Below are positions 59,901-64,000 of a stretch of 64,000 nt of DNA, in pieces (the stretch's first letter is position 1; each line of letters begins with the position of its first letter). A model generated the notes under the pieces. It saw only the letters and a list, made by a program, of their open reading frames with translations, made no database searches and had not been told where the DNA came from. This DNA comes from Cryptomeria japonica (lineage: Eukaryota > Streptophyta > Pinopsida > Cupressales > Cupressaceae): positions 915,473,340 through 915,537,339 of the forward strand of contig NC_081409.1 of NCBI RefSeq assembly GCF_030272615.1, given 5' to 3'. Position numbers and translations under genes: made by a program.

Positions 59901-61564
59901 CTAACAAACAGCAAAGAGAAAGAAAGAGTTTGATGAACAAGGATAAGAATTCACAGAACAATAACCATACAAGTTTCCGAGAGGACAAATAATTTGGTAA
60001 CCTCTTCCTTTATTCACTTTGTAGGAATAAAATACTCCTGTCAAATACAGGGAAAAATCACTCCTGTCAAAAAAAACAAAAAACTTCTAAGATCCTATTC
60101 TCACCAAGAGAAAATTAGAACCACGAAGAATTAAAATATGTGGGGTAAAATGAAATAAAAGTGAACGATTTTCATTTCAATCGATCTTAGCTAGCAAGCA
60201 TTTTGCGACGTCATTAGTACAACAAGATCTGATCTCATGAGTGTGTTGAAGTTATCTACAACAAGACTTTTATTTTAGATGCAACTACCTGCAATGCACT
60301 CTAAATCATGTCAAAAGTTGAAATATTTGACAGCTAACTACTTCTCAATGTGGATGTGAAATGAATTGTAGAAAATACAAATTTAGAATGCTTAGTTTTT
60401 CCACTTCTAAAAGTCTTTGCATTGATTATCCCCACAGTCTAAATGTTTGGTTTCTCTTTTTAGTTCATCTCCCCAGTTTCCCATCTATATACATGCATGG
60501 GAATCTAAAAGTCCGATATAGCCGAAATATTGAACATCTAATTATTGAATAGTCTTTGGTTAATCTTGTTTTCACGTATTTCCAAACGTATCTGGGCTTC
60601 TGGAGAAAATTGAGTTCCACAGAAAAGGAGAATATCGAACACTCGTAAGACATTTCGATTTGGAAAGAAATTTCCTTGCAGCTGCGAACAAGTTAGGATG
60701 CATTTGTTCACTGCCTCGGCAGTAGGATTTGGCAATTGGTATATTCTATTTAATTACTAAATTTTTTCATAGTTAATTATTTATTGTTTATATCTAACTA
60801 GTTGATAATAATTTCATTATTTTTTATATTTTATTTTTATTAAAAATTATTAAATAATTAATTATTTTTAAATAAAAAATTAATTATAATAACATTCATA
60901 TAATAATTTTGTTTTATATCAGAATATTAGTAATAGAATGTTCTTTCTAGTAATTGTTATATTCATAATATTCAGTAAGATTATATGATTTTTACTTGTG
61001 TTAGATGATAATTTAAGTAAGATAATAATAAATGAAAGGTTGATTCATTTTTATAGGGAAAAGAAAACGACAATTAGAATTAAAAAAAAAATGTCTTTCA
61101 TTATTATATTATTGATATAAAAGTATAATTATAAATTTTGTTTACTAATATTATTTTTCATTTAGGTTTTGGTTCATCATGATGAGTTTGTTTTGATATA
61201 TAATAAATTGTGTAAGTCAATCTAATGTTGGATGCCTTATCCTATAGCACCTACTTATCTATTATATATATTTCTATATACTTTACCATTTACTTCATCT
61301 AGATGTTCACACATCACTATAATATATTATCCCTGCCCCTTATTAACTCAAATTTAGAGCTCACATTAACAACTCGTTAAAAGTATTGTTCTTTTTCTTG
61401 TCACTCAATCTAAGAAATTGTCAATTAATTAAATATTATAATGAATCAATGAAGAGAATATTGATCTAATATCATTGTTAGAGATTAAAATTGATATTAA
61501 ATCTAGTATTTTATTTAAGATAAAAAGACAATGTAGTTGTTATATTGAATGAATAAATATATGA
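59901..61564. other. LecRK upstream region and AT-rich spacer
   Basis: The first few hundred bases should hold the LecRK promoter; I could not single out a TATA box with confidence. A minus frame at 60735-60538 has no recognised domain. 60740-61200 is very AT-rich. No gene seen. Confidence 0.5.
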
Positions 61565-62418
61565 CATTAACTTATTTCATTGCAAAATTTGACGAAAATT
61601 TTCGATGAAAGATGCATTATTAGAGTTTCGTCAAATAATTAAAATTTATGCCCGACGTTCGTTAGAATTTCATCGAAATATTGACAAATGTTTTTTAATA
61701 AATAAAAGCGAGCTCGACGATTTATCTATACTTATATGTGTATGTATAATTATTTTAATTCCCATAAAAAAAAACTTCTAGCAACAACCATAATGGGTTG
61801 TGCAAAGAATCTCATCCGTTATATTGTTTTAATATCTACCATTGGATCTTAGGGCTTGAATGAAAAACCCTAACATCTATTATGATGGAAAGTAACCCTA
61901 TTCTCTCATTTGAACATTTTCTCAAGCTTTCTAACCCCAGCCTCATCCACGGAAGCCATTGTTGCACGTTTCTCAAAAGTGCTTTGGGTTCATCAAATAA
62001 ACTATGGAGATAAGAGATTTCACCCAATCAATTCTTATAGTATTTTTAAAACCCTAGATCTAATATAATTTTTCTCCTATATTGTTTGTATATTTCCAAG
62101 TTGGGAAGGAGTTGCGGCAATAGGTATTTGTGGGAGATCAAAATCTCCATTTTATTGTTTTGGGTTCGCACTAATTTTATTTTGATTTTTTTTTTCTTTC
62201 CCTCTTGTTTTCTCAGTGAAACCCTAGATCTATTTTTTTGCATCTTTTCGTTGTTTTTGCAGATATCTCACAGGTGTGGACTACAAAAGAGTGGTAGCCA
62301 TGAAAATATTATAAGGTTTTTGTTTCCTTTCAATTTGGAGGATTTATATTTTTTTTAAAATTTTTTATTAGGGAAAGGGTTTGAAATTCCCCTCCCTTTC
62401 AACCTTACCATGAGGACT

Positions 62419-62610
62419 TGTGGCCTCCATGGAGGTCGCAACCCCCACGGGTGTGGGTTTTGTGGCATTCATGGAGGTCACAACCCCCATGAGTATGGGT
62501 TATGCGGCCTCCATGGAGGTCACAACCCCCATGACTATGGGTTTTGTAGCCTCCATGGAGGTCGCAACCCCCACTGTGGGTGTTGCGGCCTCCATGAGGG
62601 TCACAAACCC
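62419..62610 (+). repeat. 42-bp minisatellite, about 4.5 copies
   Basis: TGGAGGTC starts at 62430, 62472, 62514 and 62556 (42 apart); a last copy 39 bases on is altered. The unit contains CCTCCATGGAGG, a palindrome. Two + frames stay open through it because 42 is a multiple of three (14-residue repeats such as GLHGGHNPHDYGFC). I do not take these as real proteins. Confidence 0.9.
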
Positions 62611-63199
62611 AATTTTTTTCAAAAAAAAATTCAATTTTTTTTTTTTTAATTTTTAAAAATAAATAAAAAATATATATTATATTAAAAATTGTTATATATA
62701 TATAAAAAAATTTAATATTTTTTTAAGTATATATAGATATATGAATGTATGTTTGGTTATGGTTTGTGTAATAATGTGGTGGTTGATTCCATTAGACAAG
62801 TCATTTTAAAGCATATTTGAAAAATGAGATGTACTGCTATGTTCTCTAGTAATTGTTTTCAAGCAACTATTATTCTATGGATTTATTTGACATAGTTCTT
62901 TAGGTGACTTCTTTTTTATCACAATTCCAAGGTTTGTGCAAAAGGAATGTGGATGCTATGAACAATCTTCAACAAATCAAGGAACAAATCGCTCATTTTA
63001 AGACTTTGTACACCCTTGATCAAGATCAAGTTATTTTGCAAGTTATGGGATGATTTGTATCTCCCTTTAGGCCATGCTTTGATTAGTGTGTATTGTATTA
63101 TTTTTTCTTATTTCAGCTACCTGATAGTAGCTCTATTCTTGTAATTACATTGTTTCAATGAAAAAAAATTAAAATAGTTAAAGTTTGAATTTATTTAAA

Positions 63200-63385
63200 C
63201 TAAATAAATGACCTGTTAACAACAATCAATGAATAAAAAATTGACTACCATGACTAAATAAATGACTAGTTAACAACAATCAATGACTACCACATGACTA
63301 AATAAATGACTAGTTAACAACAATCAATGACTACCACATGACTAAATAAATGACTACTTAACAATAATCAATGACTAAATCAATG
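63200..63385 (+). repeat. 44-bp minisatellite, about 4 copies
   Basis: CTAAATAAATGAC starts at 63200, 63254, 63298 and 63342. The two central periods are exactly 44. The unit contains TTAACAACAATCAATGACTA. Confidence 0.9.
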
Positions 63386-63610
63386 ACTAAAGAGACATTG
63401 TACAATTTTTTTGTGATTACTTTGAATGAACTTTTCATCGATTTACCGATGAAAATTAGTTCAATGTTCGTGCCACTGTTCGACGATAATTCATCAAAAT
63501 TTCATCAAAAAAGCAATGAAAATTGTATGGGTGTTTCATCGGTAATCCGATAAAATTTTGTCGATATGTCAACAAACATTCGTCAAAATTTGGATTCAAA
63601 TATAGTAGTG

Positions 63611-64000
63611 TGGTAGCTTATAAGATAACTTGCCTTCATAAAATTATTGAAATCCTTATTGAATAATTTTAACTCTATAGCTATAGCTTGTTTTAATTAA
63701 AAATAACTCTTCCATTAAATGTGTTACCATTAATCCAAGTGAGGTGGCATATATGGTCCAAGAGTTAAAAAATATCTAACAAGGACACTATGATTAAACT
63801 ACTAGAGAGTGGAACCACACTATGAAGACAAGATTTTTGTAATCCATAATTACTTTTTGCCAAGAGCATAGCACAAGGGTAGGATGATATAATCATCTAC
63901 TTTAATTCTACACCTTAATATAGTTGACAACACTCATAATTCCAAGGAAAAAATTCACAAGTAATAGGACAACTAGGAGATCCAATGATATGAGTAGCCG
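63611..64000. other. no gene seen
   Basis: Flank of the second CACTA element; no frame or repeat end recognised. Confidence 0.5.

Larger units (their letters stand above)
61565..63610. mobile_element. second CACTA-like element, 2.05 kb, non-autonomous
   Basis: The right end on the minus strand reads CACTACTATATTTGAATCC then AAATTTTGACGAA. The left end reads CATTAACTTATTTCATTGC then AAAATTTGACGAA; 24 of 32 bases match. Flanks are TGA (61562-61564) and TGG (63611-63613), two of three matching. GACGAAA, TTTCGTC, GATGAAA and TTCATCG motifs cluster within ~200 bases of both ends, as CACTA subterminal repeats do. No transposase. The interior holds two minisatellites. The motif family differs from the element at 40879. 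Confidence 0.7.

Noticed and set aside
60465-60735. Overlapping minus-strand frames of 62-65 codons
   Set aside because: No domain or coding style; considered as a gene fragment but without support.

Overview
This is nuclear DNA of a seed plant. It is AT-rich, almost free of working genes and built of nested, decayed transposons: at least ten LTR-retrotransposon pieces of several lineages, a LINE piece and two CACTA-type DNA transposons. The only protein gene close to whole is an L-type lectin receptor kinase (LecRK). A gymnosperm, probably a conifer, is my inference from the many old Tat-type Ty3/gypsy elements with G-patch domains, the long leaders and the strongly diverged copies. The sequence alone does not prove it.

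Layout. 1-4412 (+): 3' part of a Tat-type Ty3/gypsy element, with protease end, G-patch, long non-coding tail, polypurine tract and a 1.7-kb LTR. 4413-24652 (mostly -): Tat-type gypsy sequence (integrase, archaeal-type RNase H, G-patch at 4974-9130; gag at 20381-21849) split by an 11-kb block of Ty1/copia material. That block holds a SIRE/Maximus-like LTR (9155-11757, itself carrying a gypsy solo LTR with target duplication AGATC), a lysine/glutamate-rich env-position region (12110-15535) and a second copia with an open gag-protease-integrase frame and its 5' LTR (16073-20371). 24655-28620: gypsy LTR-like DNA holding a short non-autonomous copia (25560-28051, target duplication TAATT). 28640-29330: LINE reverse-transcriptase piece. 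32519-34810: gypsy LTR and copia piece. 34811-35986 (-): LecRK pseudogene. 38265-39885: 566-bp tandem duplication with a copia LTR in its second copy.

40879-52485 is an 11.6-kb CACTA element (30-bp imperfect inverted ends, subterminal TTAAGACA repeats, TTA target duplication) inserted in an old gypsy pol. It has no transposase that I can see. It carries a GC-rich island, an LRR fragment, a copia RNase H fragment, a PPR pseudogene array and a complete cloverleaf for tRNA-Val(CAC) of bacterial/organellar type, so it looks like a gene-carrying 'Pack-CACTA'. 52486-56700: the rest of that gypsy, a copia 3' end with a 132-bp LTR, and a chromovirus integrase with chromodomain. 57920-59900 (-): the main LecRK, whole except for a one-base A-tract frameshift between lectin and membrane segment. 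61565-63610: a second, 2-kb CACTA-like element with GACGAAA-type subterminal motifs and two minisatellites.

No operon-like or pathway grouping is present. The two LecRK copies are paralogues about 22 kb apart on the same strand, and the rest is transposon history. All calls come from reading the sequence and the translated frames; no database search was run.
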